This document shows, one piece after another, positions 19,551 through 29,200 of a stretch of 64,000 nucleotides of DNA. Both the position numbers and the translations under genes were made by a program. The first letter of the stretch is position 1, and each line of letters opens with the position of its first letter. The DNA is taken from assembly GCF_048268525.1 (NCBI RefSeq), contig NZ_JBLWVH010000013.1, forward strand, positions 1-64,000. Direction: 5' to 3'. Under the pieces are notes generated by a model. The model saw nothing but the letters and a program-made list of their open reading frames with translations, was not told the DNA's origin and made no database searches. Source of the DNA: Maricaulis sp048268525 (GTDB lineage Bacteria > Pseudomonadota > Alphaproteobacteria > Caulobacterales > Maricaulaceae).

Positions 19551-19977
19551 GCCTTCGAAGGAGCGCGCGCCGAAAGAAGCCGGCCTCACCTTGTTCGAGC
19601 TTCTGGTCGTCCTTGTCATAATCGGGATTCTCGGGACGATTGTCGGCCCACGAGTGATCGGATATGTGGGCCGGTCGCGAACCGACGTGGCGGCGGCTCA
19701 ACTGGGCTCGATCCAGACTTCACTTGAACTCTACTACCTTGATGTTGGCCGCTATCCGACGGCTGAGGAGGGTTTGAGCGCGCTGGTCACCGCGCCCGAG
19801 AACGTCCAATCTTGGCGCGGACCGTATTTTGGCCAGGAATCGGGTCTGATTGACCCTTGGGGACGCCCCTACCTGTATCAAATGAACGCGGAAACCGGTC
19901 GGGTCACAGTCGGTACGTTTGGACGAGATGGTGTCGAAGGCGGAAGCGATGAAGCGGCTGACATCTTCCGAAACTAG
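19534..19977 (+). CDS. gspG: major pseudopilin GspG
   Basis: 147 residues. The prepilin peptidase site is Ala-Gly|Leu-Thr-Leu-Phe-Glu with Glu at +5, followed by a hydrophobic helix. The rest has the GspG pattern: Asp-Val-Gly-Arg-Tyr-Pro-Thr, then Gly-Leu-x-Ala-Leu, Trp-Arg-Gly-Pro-Tyr and the Asp-Pro-Trp-Gly-Arg-Pro-Tyr motif of the calcium-binding loop region. It is the main subunit of the pseudopilus. It overlaps gspF by 17 bp. A second ATG directly follows the first. Confidence 0.94.
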   Translation: MMPSTRPSKERAPKEAGLTLFELLVVLVIIGILGTIVGPRVIGYVGRSRTDVAAAQLGSIQTSLELYYLDVGRYPTAEEGLSALVTAPENVQSWRGPYFGQESGLIDPWGRPYLYQMNAETGRVTVGTFGRDGVEGGSDEAADIFRN

Positions 19978-20422
19978 GTCAGCAATCCCGGGCCCGATCG
20001 ATGCGGGAGTGACGCTACTTGAGACCATGGTCGCGTTGGCCATCCTCGCGCTATCGACAAGTCTGGTGACTGTCACGCTCCTGCCCCGGCAATCCGAACG
20101 GGAGCTGGAAAGTATTTCAGGGCAATTGGCGTTGAACCTCCAGGCAGCGGGCGCCGAGGCTCAAATAGCGGGCGCGTCCATAGAACTAATTGTGCTGGAA
20201 CATGGCTATCGAATTCCGGCGTTGGGCAGAGATGTAGAGTGGGCGGAGTCTGTGGGAGCGCGTTGGCATATTGCGACCCCGGATGGCTGGAGGACGATGT
20301 CCCGTCTGTCGCTAACCGGACCGTCGCTCACAGCCCGGGAAACCCGTATCGACCTCTCGTTGGGCGATCAGACCCGGACGGTTCGGATAGAAGCGCTTTC
20401 GGCGCGTGTCAGTCATGACTGA
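19949..20422 (+). CDS. gspH: minor pseudopilin GspH-like
   Basis: 157 residues. I chose the ATG at 19949 because AGGCGGA precedes it at proper spacing; an ATG at 19928 is in frame but poorly placed. The prepilin site is Ala-Gly|Val-Thr-Leu-Leu-Glu with a hydrophobic helix after it, then a beta-rich C-terminal domain typical of the GspH fold. It overlaps the end of gspG and is overlapped by gspI. The assignment to H rests on gene order and size; sequence conservation outside the N-terminus is low. Confidence 0.82.
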   Translation: MKRLTSSETRSAIPGPIDAGVTLLETMVALAILALSTSLVTVTLLPRQSERELESISGQLALNLQAAGAEAQIAGASIELIVLEHGYRIPALGRDVEWAESVGARWHIATPDGWRTMSRLSLTGPSLTARETRIDLSLGDQTRTVRIEALSARVSHD

Positions 20423-20795
20423 ACGGACACATCACCACGGATACGCTTTGACCGAGACATTGGTGGCGATGGTTATCGCCATGGCGACTGTGGTCACGGT
20501 CATGGCGGGCCTCGCCTCCGCCTCCGAGAGCTCACGCGCAGCCGCAGGGCGGCAACAGGACATATTGGCGTTGCGCAATATCGAAGCCCGGTTGCGGGCC
20601 GGAATTTCACCAAACGCGATCGCCGACCAATACCCGGCCTGGCGAATTGAATTGTTGCCGGCTGATCGACCTGCCGATCCACAAACCGGTGCGGTCTTGA
20701 CCGTCGCCTTCATCAGTCGACACGATGCCCGGGGCTCTGATCTCGAGGTCGTGTTTCTCGAACCCGGCACACGAGCGGTCGGAGGTCGGCCGTGA
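20415..20795 (+). CDS. gspI: minor pseudopilin GspI-like
   Basis: 126 residues from the ATG at 20415, which overlaps the gspH stop by 8 bp. The prepilin site is His-Gly|Tyr-Ala-Leu-Thr-Glu followed by a Val/Ala/Met-rich helix. The short soluble domain and its position before a GspJ-like gene fit GspI, which with J and K forms the pseudopilus tip. A GTG at 20406 is in frame but unlikely. Confidence 0.82.
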   Translation: MTERTHHHGYALTETLVAMVIAMATVVTVMAGLASASESSRAAAGRQQDILALRNIEARLRAGISPNAIADQYPAWRIELLPADRPADPQTGAVLTVAFISRHDARGSDLEVVFLEPGTRAVGGRP

Positions 20796-21424
20796 CAGCC
20801 GCTCTCAAATCCTCACGAATGTCCGGTTTCACCCTGATCGAGGCCCTCATGTCGGTTCTCGTCCTTGCAACGATAACAGCGTTGCTGGTCCCGGCCGTAT
20901 TTGGCGGCATCAGGCTGGAAAGGGCCGTCGCCACCCGGTTGGCGGTGCGAGAGCAACACTACCGTCTCGACACGCTGCTGAGCGAAGCATTGCTCCACAC
21001 GCAGCCCTTGCCGGCGGACTTCGGGGCGCCGGCTCTCGAAGGCGACGCGCGCAGCATCAGGATCGCCACGAGAATTCAGGACTCTGGGCACCTGTCTTGG
21101 CTTGTCGTCACTTTTTCAGGGACGACTGCGACGCTGGAACTGATCCCGTTCTTCGGCCGGTCTCCTAGTCTTACCTCCATCACGCTTGACGCGGTCGGCC
21201 GCAATCCGCGCTTCCACTATTTCGGTCGGGACCCAGCGCGCGGTCAATTGGCCTGGACCGACGAGTGGTCCTATAGTCACTTGCCCAGGCTTGTGGTTCT
21301 CGACTTTGATCCTGTTGATGGCGACAGTCGCCGACTGGAAATAGCCGTGCCATCGAATGGCGGCTTTACATGCAGTTTCGATTCAGGGCTGGGTGCATGT
21401 CTGGGGGGGGATCCATGGCACTGA
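20792..21424 (+). CDS. gspJ: minor pseudopilin GspJ-like
   Basis: 210 residues. The start is GTG at 20792, overlapping the gspI stop (GTGA) and preceded by GGAGG. The prepilin site is Ser-Gly|Phe-Thr-Leu-Ile-Glu with a long hydrophobic helix. The size and two-domain beta-rich tail suit GspJ. Two cysteines near the C-terminus could form a disulfide. Confidence 0.85.
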   Translation: MTAALKSSRMSGFTLIEALMSVLVLATITALLVPAVFGGIRLERAVATRLAVREQHYRLDTLLSEALLHTQPLPADFGAPALEGDARSIRIATRIQDSGHLSWLVVTFSGTTATLELIPFFGRSPSLTSITLDAVGRNPRFHYFGRDPARGQLAWTDEWSYSHLPRLVVLDFDPVDGDSRRLEIAVPSNGGFTCSFDSGLGACLGGDPWH

Positions 21425-22371
21425 ATCCATCATTGTTCGATCTCGTACGCACAATTGATGAAGTCCAGACTTGGGCTTTCGATAAGGTTTGCCAACAGCT
21501 TCCCCGCCCCATCGCACGCCTTGGCAATCGGGCTGTCGCCCGACTGGCACAACTGGACGAGAGGGGTCGGATATCGGAGCGCGGCATTCTTGTGCGATCA
21601 TGGTTTGGCGATGAACATGTTGTCCAGAAACATCCCCGGTCCGCTGCACTGCCGCTACGCCTCGCCCTTCCGGTGAGCCGTGTATTCAGTCGGCGCGTCG
21701 CGATTCATCCGGCAATCATTGCGCGGGGAGAGGCCGCCATCAGGACACGCTTGGCAAGGGTCACTCCGTTGCCGGAGAGCGAGGCGATGCTGGTGTGGTC
21801 TCTCGCCGGTAAAACGACCGCAGACCAAGCCGACATCAAGGTTTGGGTGGCCCACAAGGAACAAGTAGAGCAGGCAGCCAACCTTGCTAGCGAGGCGGCC
21901 AACGACTGGGAAGTGGTCCCTGAGGACACCTTGGCTGGTGAGCGTTGCCCTGCGTTTATCTCCGCCACCCGCTCATCCCTTTTCAGGGCGATGAATTCCA
22001 CACTGGTTTCCGGCCTGGTTGTCACGGCTGTTGTCTGCGCGGTTCTGATAGCTGCAGATTTTAGACAGGCTCGCGCCCTGGATGCGACCATTGCGGCCCG
22101 CGAGGCAATGCTGATCAGGGCAGCGCACCTTCGTGACCTTGCCGAAATTCGACCCGATGTCGATGCAGTTCTGGACGTTGAAAATAGCTACACTCGGCCG
22201 CCAGCCCTGCTGGGCCTTCTGCAGGAATTCGCCAGTTCCGCTGCTTCACCGATCGGGATTTCGAGGATGGAACTGATCGACCCGTCAACCCTGCGGGTCT
22301 CGGTCGCCGACACGGACAGCCCCGCAATCGACTACAACCTGCCCGGTCAGGAAACGCCCGATGATCCGTGA
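21415..22371 (+). CDS. gspL: type II secretion platform protein GspL-like
   Basis: 318 residues from the ATG at 21415, preceded by a run of seven G. The cytoplasmic part (1-190) is divergent. One membrane segment lies at about 195-215 (Leu-Val-Val-Thr-Ala-Val-Val), then a periplasmic part resembling the PilN/GspL ferredoxin-like domain. Classical GspL is nearer 380-400 residues, so the actin-like cytoplasmic region is shortened. It would link GspE and GspF to GspM. It overlaps gspJ by 10 bp. The call depends on operon position as well as topology. Confidence 0.75.
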   Translation: MALNPSLFDLVRTIDEVQTWAFDKVCQQLPRPIARLGNRAVARLAQLDERGRISERGILVRSWFGDEHVVQKHPRSAALPLRLALPVSRVFSRRVAIHPAIIARGEAAIRTRLARVTPLPESEAMLVWSLAGKTTADQADIKVWVAHKEQVEQAANLASEAANDWEVVPEDTLAGERCPAFISATRSSLFRAMNSTLVSGLVVTAVVCAVLIAADFRQARALDATIAAREAMLIRAAHLRDLAEIRPDVDAVLDVENSYTRPPALLGLLQEFASSAASPIGISRMELIDPSTLRVSVADTDSPAIDYNLPGQETPDDP

Positions 22372-22936
22372 GCTAATGCGCAATTTGCCGCCACGCTGGG
22401 CCATCTGGGTGGCCTGGTTTGCCGTCATCGTTCCTGTCCTGGCGCCGCTCGCCTTGGTGGGCACCCTGGCACTCCCTGTGATTGCTCGGACAACCGAGTT
22501 GGCCGACGCGCGCCAACAAGTCTCCCTGCTTGCCGAACGCCTCGCCGCTGGTGAATCCGAATTCCGGGCCTGGCATGAGGGCCTCGCTCGCACGCCGAAC
22601 GAAGTCACCGAATATTTTGATCGAGAGCGATCCCGCGAAGTTTTTGAAGCTGCGTATGACCGCTTTGTCGACGCCGCAGAAACCTCCGCCGTCCGAACCA
22701 GGCAGGCCGGGGCTGTTCGCGAAATTCCAGTCAACGACACGGTCGGCGATTTCCAAGCCCTTTGGGTTGGACGAGGGCCGCCAGAAGCTGTCTTCGAGCT
22801 CCTTCTTGACCAGCAGGAAAGCCCGCTCCGGATTGCGAGCTTCACCTTGCGTTCGACAGATGCCCAAGGAACGGTCGAAGTCGATGCGGTCATCGAGTTT
22901 CGCAAATCCTTTTTGCTGAACGGAGCTACAAACTGA
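22361..22936 (+). CDS. gspM: type II secretion platform protein GspM-like
   Basis: 191 residues with a short cytoplasmic N-terminus, one membrane helix at about 17-40, a coiled-coil-like stretch at 45-70 and a small alpha/beta periplasmic domain ending in a strand that reads Val-Glu-Val-Asp-Ala-Val-Ile-Glu-Phe. This is the GspM layout. It overlaps gspL by 11 bp and ends in TGATG shared with gspC. Confidence 0.78.
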   Translation: MIRELMRNLPPRWAIWVAWFAVIVPVLAPLALVGTLALPVIARTTELADARQQVSLLAERLAAGESEFRAWHEGLARTPNEVTEYFDRERSREVFEAAYDRFVDAAETSAVRTRQAGAVREIPVNDTVGDFQALWVGRGPPEAVFELLLDQQESPLRIASFTLRSTDAQGTVEVDAVIEFRKSFLLNGATN

Positions 22937-23343
22937 TGCGCTGGCCCCTCGCTTTCATCGGGACCGGTATCGCCGTCACGGTCGCGCTCCTGGCCTGGCC
23001 ACAGGATGAGGCCAGACTTGATAGCGCAGACCTTTTCCCCCACCAGGCCGTAGCCCGTGTGAATTCCGGCGAATGGTCCCGCGCCCTGGCCAACCGTTTC
23101 GTTGCATCATCGCGAGCCGATCGGCCGACTTCGCAAACCCAAAACAGCCCGCTCGAGTCCGTCTCCCTGATTGGAACGATCGAGGACGAGCGCGGTGGTT
23201 GGGCGCTGCTAATGCGGGCGGGGGAGCTGACCACACTGGCAATCGGCTCCGAGATTGATGGGTACGTGCTGGTCGAGCTGACGCCGGAGGAAGCCGTGTT
23301 TGAACGAAACGGGTCCAGAATCTCAATTGCACGCGCAAGCTGA
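22936..23343 (+). CDS. gspC: type II secretion protein GspC-like (HR domain)
   Basis: 135 residues. A single N-terminal membrane segment (about 4-20) is followed by a linker and a homology-region domain at about 73-133, with SLIGTIEDERGGWALL and the expected later strands. In the T2SS this domain contacts the N0 domain of the secretin. There is no PDZ domain at the C-terminus; classical GspC has a PDZ or coiled coil, so this is a short form. The start shares one base with the gspM stop. Confidence 0.82.
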   Translation: MRWPLAFIGTGIAVTVALLAWPQDEARLDSADLFPHQAVARVNSGEWSRALANRFVASSRADRPTSQTQNSPLESVSLIGTIEDERGGWALLMRAGELTTLAIGSEIDGYVLVELTPEEAVFERNGSRISIARAS

Positions 23344-23420
23344 CGCGGCGGCAAACTTTGCTGGCTAGGACTCGAACTGCCCGGTAGGCTTGCGAGCCGT
23401 CAACATGAGGAGGCGATAAA

Positions 23421-25478
23421 GTGTTTGAGCGTGGTTTGGTGCGAGCGATTGCGCTCACAACCTGCATCGTCGGCATTTCAGGGTGTGCAACCCTGACTCC
23501 GAATGCGGCGAACGTACACAATGATCAATACGCGCGTCAGCCACTTGCCTCCCATACCACTCCAGAGCCATCGACGCCGGTACAGGCGGAGGGGTCAGAC
23601 CGCGTATCATCTTCCGAAGCCGCCAATGCAGTACGTGAGGCGGACAGGCTTGTGTATTTTGACAGGCGCGTCGGGTCGCACCTCAGTGGCCGCGCCGTCA
23701 CTGGAGACCTGACCGGTCGCACACTGAGATTAAACTTTACCAATGCGCCAGTAGCTGAAGTCGTCCAGGCCGTAGTCGGCGATGCCCTGGGTCAGACCGT
23801 GATGGTCGCCGATGGTGTCGACGGGCGAATTTCGCTGACTTCTCCAGAACCCGCGCCCGCGCTTGCTGCGTTGGCCGCGCTTGAAACAGTGCTCGCCGAG
23901 TCAAACCTGGTGCTCGCCGCCCGGGAATCCGGCTTCCTGCTCGCGCGACTCTCCGACTCCCAACCATCACTTGATGGGATGTGGGGAGAGCTGGGGTATG
24001 GAGGCCGGGTTGTCTCGGTACGGCATACGGCCCCGTCTGCCATCATTTCGCTGATTGATCCGTTCCTGTCGGACCGGGTCGAGGCGGTGCCCCACGACGA
24101 GTTGGGCATCCTTATTCTGGCTGGCCCCGGATCCGATATAGATGCTGCCCGGGATGCCGTTGAAACGTTTGACCGTCCTCTCCTTACCGACCGGATCGTC
24201 GGTCTGTTCGAGCTTCGGTACGTATCGGCGGAAACTGCCGAGACGGAAATCGATACGGTGCTCAACGGTTTGGGAGTTTCGTCGCAGTCGGTTCAAACGA
24301 TTGCCATGCCGAGACTGAACATGTTGCTCATTAGCGCGCGTGAACAGTCCCAGTTCGAACAGGCCCGCGGGTGGATCGAACGCTTTGACCGTCCGTCTGC
24401 CGGATCCGAACGGCGCCTGCGCTATCATCTTGTGAACAATACGCCTGCAACAACACTCGCCACACAGATCACGGCGGCCTTTGCAGGCGGCCAAACCGGC
24501 GACGGAGCGGTGTTCGAGCCTCGGTTTGCTGACGACTCGGCGACCGAGCGGAGCGAGGAGGCCGACAGGGCAGGTCGATTGGCCATCATTCCGGACGAGT
24601 TGAACAACGCACTCATCATCCGGGCCACTGACCAAGAGTATCGCGAGATAATCGAGCTCGTCGAACGCATGGATGTTATGCCGCCTCAAGTCTTGATCGA
24701 AGCCACCATCGCCGAAGTACGACTGGCTGACGGGCTCGACTTCGGGGTCCGTTGGTTCTTCGAAAATACCAATGGAAGCGAAACTTCTACGGCGAGCTTT
24801 TCCGACAGCACAACCGGCGGGACCGACCCGACCTTCCCGGGCTTCAATTATGCGTTCTCCGGAACAGATATTACGGCGACGCTCAGTGCGCTTCGGTCGA
24901 TCACGGATGTGACGATCCTGTCGGCCCCGTCGATCATGGTACAGAACAATCAGACAGCCCACCTGCAAGTCGGCGACGAGGTTCCGATCGTGACGCAGAC
25001 GGCCACCTCCGTCAGCGAAAACAACGCGCCGATAGTGTCATCCGTCGAGCTTCGCGAAACCGGCGTCATTCTACAGGTTACCCCGCGGATCAACGTCAAC
25101 GGGATGGTGGTTCTCGAGGTCAACCAGGAAGTCTCGAGCGTCCGCCCCACTACAACTTCGGGAATAGATTCTCCAACGATCCAGAAGCTCGAGTTCACGA
25201 GTACCGTATCGGTGCGCAGCTCCAGCACGATAGCCTTGGGTGGCCTGATCCGTCAGTCACAGTCAGACAATGAGGCCCGCATTCCCCTGTTGGGCGACGT
25301 GCCCGCAATCGGCAACATGTTCCGCAGCCGTGGAATATCGAGTGAGCGAAGCGAACTCGTTATTTTTCTCACCCCGAGGATCATCCAGTCCGAAGCGGAG
25401 TCGTCGGCCGCCCTCATCCACGTCCGCCGACAACTTGAAGCCCTGGAGGCACGACAACCCGACCTCTTCGACCGATGA
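23421..25478 (+). CDS. gspD: type II secretion outer-membrane secretin GspD, predicted lipoprotein
   Basis: 685 residues from a GTG at 23421 with GAGGAGG about 8 nt upstream. The N-terminus ends in a lipobox (Ile-Ser-Gly-Cys at about 18-21), so the secretin is probably lipidated. N0 lies near 95-165, N1-N3 at about 195-420 and the secretin domain from about 423 (LIEATIAEV) to about 660, with the final ELVIFLTPRII typical of secretins. It forms the outer-membrane channel. A 77-bp gap before it, the largest in the gsp operon, could hold a promoter. A lipidated secretin could reach the outer membrane without a separate pilotin; that is inference. Confidence 0.94.
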   Translation: MFERGLVRAIALTTCIVGISGCATLTPNAANVHNDQYARQPLASHTTPEPSTPVQAEGSDRVSSSEAANAVREADRLVYFDRRVGSHLSGRAVTGDLTGRTLRLNFTNAPVAEVVQAVVGDALGQTVMVADGVDGRISLTSPEPAPALAALAALETVLAESNLVLAARESGFLLARLSDSQPSLDGMWGELGYGGRVVSVRHTAPSAIISLIDPFLSDRVEAVPHDELGILILAGPGSDIDAARDAVETFDRPLLTDRIVGLFELRYVSAETAETEIDTVLNGLGVSSQSVQTIAMPRLNMLLISAREQSQFEQARGWIERFDRPSAGSERRLRYHLVNNTPATTLATQITAAFAGGQTGDGAVFEPRFADDSATERSEEADRAGRLAIIPDELNNALIIRATDQEYREIIELVERMDVMPPQVLIEATIAEVRLADGLDFGVRWFFENTNGSETSTASFSDSTTGGTDPTFPGFNYAFSGTDITATLSALRSITDVTILSAPSIMVQNNQTAHLQVGDEVPIVTQTATSVSENNAPIVSSVELRETGVILQVTPRINVNGMVVLEVNQEVSSVRPTTTSGIDSPTIQKLEFTSTVSVRSSSTIALGGLIRQSQSDNEARIPLLGDVPAIGNMFRSRGISSERSELVIFLTPRIIQSEAESSAALIHVRRQLEALEARQPDLFDR

Positions 25479-26263
25479 AACGCGCCATGTCCGGGGATGA
25501 TCGCGGCTCTGCGCTGATCTTTGTCCTCTGGACGTCAGGCCTGCTCGCCGCCTTATTGTTGGCGGTCACCGCGTTGGTGCACGTCCACATGCGGACGGCC
25601 AGCGCAGCTCAGGGCGAATTGACTGCGAATTCCGTCCTGCGTTCCGCGCTAGAGGTCGCAGCATTCGACATCGCGACCGGCGGCAGGACCCAACTGGCGA
25701 GCTTGCCAACAACTTTGCAAATGGGCGAGCATGCCGTGACTGTACGGCTGGCCCAAGCCCAGCACCTTTTGGACGTGAACATGGCAGATCAGCAGCAATT
25801 GAGCGCCCTGTTCGAACAATTGGGAGAGTCAGAACCGGCCGCAGCCAGGCTGGCAGATGAGATCCTCGACTGGCGGGATTCAGATGACCGGGTTCGCGCG
25901 TTGGGCGCCGAAGCCACGGAGTACGCAGCCCGAGGCGAGGAAGCGCCACAAAATCGGCCCTTCGTGTCCATCGAGGAAGTTGGGGCTGTCCTGTCTGTGA
26001 CGCCACGCCGACTGGCTTGCCTGGCTCCGTTCGTGACCGTCCTGGGCGGCACTCCCCCACCAGCGAGGGACTCGGGGCGCTTTGCGGCCACATCGGAGAT
26101 TGAGGGAATGCGCGTGGCGCTGGAGGCAAGCCTCACCTTGCCCTCTGGACATCGCCGCTCAATGGTTGGACTGGCAGCTTTCAGAGTCCGGCCTGACTCA
26201 CCCTATCAATGGATCGCGTTCGGCGAGGATTCACTACAGACCGAGAGGTGTACGCCAAGATGA
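25475..26263 (+). CDS. gspK: minor pseudopilin GspK
   Basis: 262 residues. The N-terminal motif Arg-Gly-Ser-Ala-Leu-Ile-Phe-Val-Leu-Trp lacks Glu at +5, which is the hallmark of GspK. The soluble part has the large alpha-helical domain with Leu-x-Asp-x-Asn near residue 95 and Asp-Trp-Arg-Asp-Ser-Asp-Asp near 137. GspK caps the pseudopilus. It overlaps gspD by ATGA and the next gene by ATGA. Confidence 0.93.
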   Translation: MKRAMSGDDRGSALIFVLWTSGLLAALLLAVTALVHVHMRTASAAQGELTANSVLRSALEVAAFDIATGGRTQLASLPTTLQMGEHAVTVRLAQAQHLLDVNMADQQQLSALFEQLGESEPAAARLADEILDWRDSDDRVRALGAEATEYAARGEEAPQNRPFVSIEEVGAVLSVTPRRLACLAPFVTVLGGTPPPARDSGRFAATSEIEGMRVALEASLTLPSGHRRSMVGLAAFRVRPDSPYQWIAFGEDSLQTERCTPR

Positions 26264-29200
26264 ACAAGACAAGTTTGCGAGCAGACCTGATCCGGGGCGA
26301 CCAGTCGAAACGATTGGTTTTCGCCGCATTGGTCATGATTGCACTGGCGACCTTCTTCTGGACGAGTTCACGCTACCCATCCCTCGACGAGAAAGCGATG
26401 ATGAGCGGCGCCATCCAGCTGGAGGACCCACTCGGCTTCGAAGCCCTCATTGCCCTCGACCCAACAGCCAGCACGATTGAACGGATTGGCGTTTCGACCG
26501 TGAACTGGATCAACACCAACAAGAAGGGAATGACTTTCGGCTGGCTATTCGGCGCTGCGTTTCTCACGCTGCTCGGCTATTTCCGGCGACGCAACTTCAA
26601 GAATAGTTTCGCCAATTCCGCCTACGGCCTTGTTATCGGTGCGCCCTTGGGTGTGTGTGTGAATTGTGCCGCGCCGATTGCGCGCGGGCTGTTTCAAGGC
26701 GGGTCAAGGGCGGAGACGACCCTGTCCGCAATGATCGCCTCGCCAACCCTGAATGTTGTCGTCCTGACCATGGCGTTCTCCTTGCTGCCATTCTACATCG
26801 CGATCACAAAAGTGGTGTTGAGCCTGTTCGTCATCCTCGTCGGCGTTCCGTTGGTCTGTCGGCTGTTGCCGGCCGAACGTCTGCAACGCACCGTCCCCGC
26901 TGAGACGCCTGTGCCGCAGGCCCCGTCGCTGCCGGAACCGGGCGCCGAGACCCTCTCCGCCTCCGCAATCGGCTTCCTGACGGACTATCTTCGAAATTTC
27001 TGGTTCATTATCCGGGTGACCGCGCCACTGATGTTGTTGGCGGGTTTTCTCGGCGCGGTAGCCGGCACCCTGATCTCGCCTGACCTCGTAAGCGGCCGGG
27101 AGTTCGGATTGCTTGGCGTGCTCGCCGCTGGAGCTGTCGGGACTTTCCTGCCTGTTCCGATCGGTTTTGACGTTGTGGTTTCCGGCGCTCTGCTCAACGG
27201 TGGCGTCGGCCATGGATTCGTAATGACCCTGGTTTTCACGCTCGGAAGTTTCAGCATCTACTCACTGTTGATTGTCGGTACATCCGTCGGCTGGCGGGCC
27301 GGCGGACTGTTGGCCCTCATGGTCGCAACGCTCGGAATCGCCAGCGGGATAGCCGTCGATGCCTACCACAAGTATCAGACACAACGTGCCATTGAGTTGC
27401 TCACTTCGGAGGACGAAGTCGGGTTGAGGTTCGATCTGTCGCCCCAGGGCCTGGGACTGGGGTTGACGGTGCAGTCCGCCGAAACCCCACAATCCGCTCC
27501 GCCGACAGATGCGATAGTCGTGGAGCGAGTCCCTTATGCAGACCGCCCTCAGGACGACTCGCCATTCACACGCGTTGAGGCTTGGCATCTGGGGATTGAC
27601 CAACCGATCGAGTTCTCGTTTTCCGACATGTGGCCCCCGTTCTGGGAAGGTCGCAGTGTGGCCAGCGGTGATCTGGACGGCGACGGTCATCCGGATCTGG
27701 TGTTCGCATCCACTCGAGTTGGACTTTACATCTACTTCAATGATGGCGACGGCGGGTTTCGCGGCGGAGCCGTCGAAGATGAGCGCCTGGGTTCGCTTCC
27801 CGTATTCAATGCGACGATTGTCGACATCGACAATGATGGCTGGCGAGACGTATTCCTGACCACCTACCAGCAGGGAAACTTCATCCTGCCCAACAGGAAT
27901 GGGCGCCTTGACCCTTCCAGCCTGCAGCCCGTCACAAATCGTCCGGATGCCGTATTGACCCTCGCCACAAGCTTCGGGGATATCGACACCGATGGCGATC
28001 TTGACGTGGCACTCGGGAACTGGGCCGCCGGTTGGTATCGGCGAGTCCCCGGGGAGGAGTCCCGAAACCGGATCCTGTTCAACGACGGCGGCGACCTGAA
28101 CGGTGAACAATTCCTGGAGCTACCGGGCATACCGGGTGAAACGCTCTCAATACTCATGAGTGACGTAGACAGTGATGGAAATCCGGACCTGATAGTTGGC
28201 AATGATTTCGAGGTCCCCGACTACGTCTACATCGGTGATGGGGCTGGTGGATTGTCGGCGGTCACACACCAGGACGGTCGCATCCCAATGACCACCAACA
28301 CAACCATGTCGGTCTCTGCGTTCGATGTTGCGAACAATGGTAGGATGGCGCTGTACTTTGCCCAGATCGCCGGTCGCGCGGACGGCGTGTCCGACCGATT
28401 GCGGATGCAGCCGATTGACCGCTATTGCGATGACATCGAGCGGGAGTCTGACCGGGCAATCTGCGAACAGAACATGTCCATCAAGGCGTGGTACCGGCCG
28501 GGGAACAGTCTTGACCCTTCAAATGCGCGCCGGTGTTCGGGTTTTGATGAGCCATATCGGTCAGAGTGCCGCGGCATGATGATCAAGGATCTGGCCATCC
28601 AGAATGACAATCCGGACATGTGCGACTTGATTCCGGTGAGCCAGCCCAGGATTCAGGCCTATTGCAACATGCACTTCCGACCCGTTCGCCCGATGTCCCG
28701 GGACGAGCAATCGGCTGCACTTCCTCAAATTATGTCCCGGAACGTCATGCTCGAGCCCGACGATTCCGGAACCTATCTGGAAACAGCCCAAGTGCGCGGC
28801 GTGGAAATTGGCGGGTGGAGTTGGGACGTTTCGGTTGGCGACTTCGACAATAATGGTTGGCAGGATCTCTACATTGTCAACGGCACCTGGGTCCCCAATG
28901 AAGTCTCGCCGTCCAACATCCTCTTGAGCAATACCGGTAATGGCTTTGAGGAGAGCACCGAGCAATGGGGCATGACGGACTTTGCCCTCACCGCCGCCGC
29001 CAGCGTTCTCGATCTCGACGGTGATGGCGACCTCGACATCATCACCGTGCCTGTGAACGCACCGGTGACCGCGTTCATCAACAATGCCGGTAGCAACTCG
29101 ATTAGTGTTCGGCTCGAAGACCATGTCGGAAATCGGGATGGAGTTGGCGCGCGAGTGGAAATCATCGATCAACAACTGCCAACCGGATTGCAGTCCCGAG

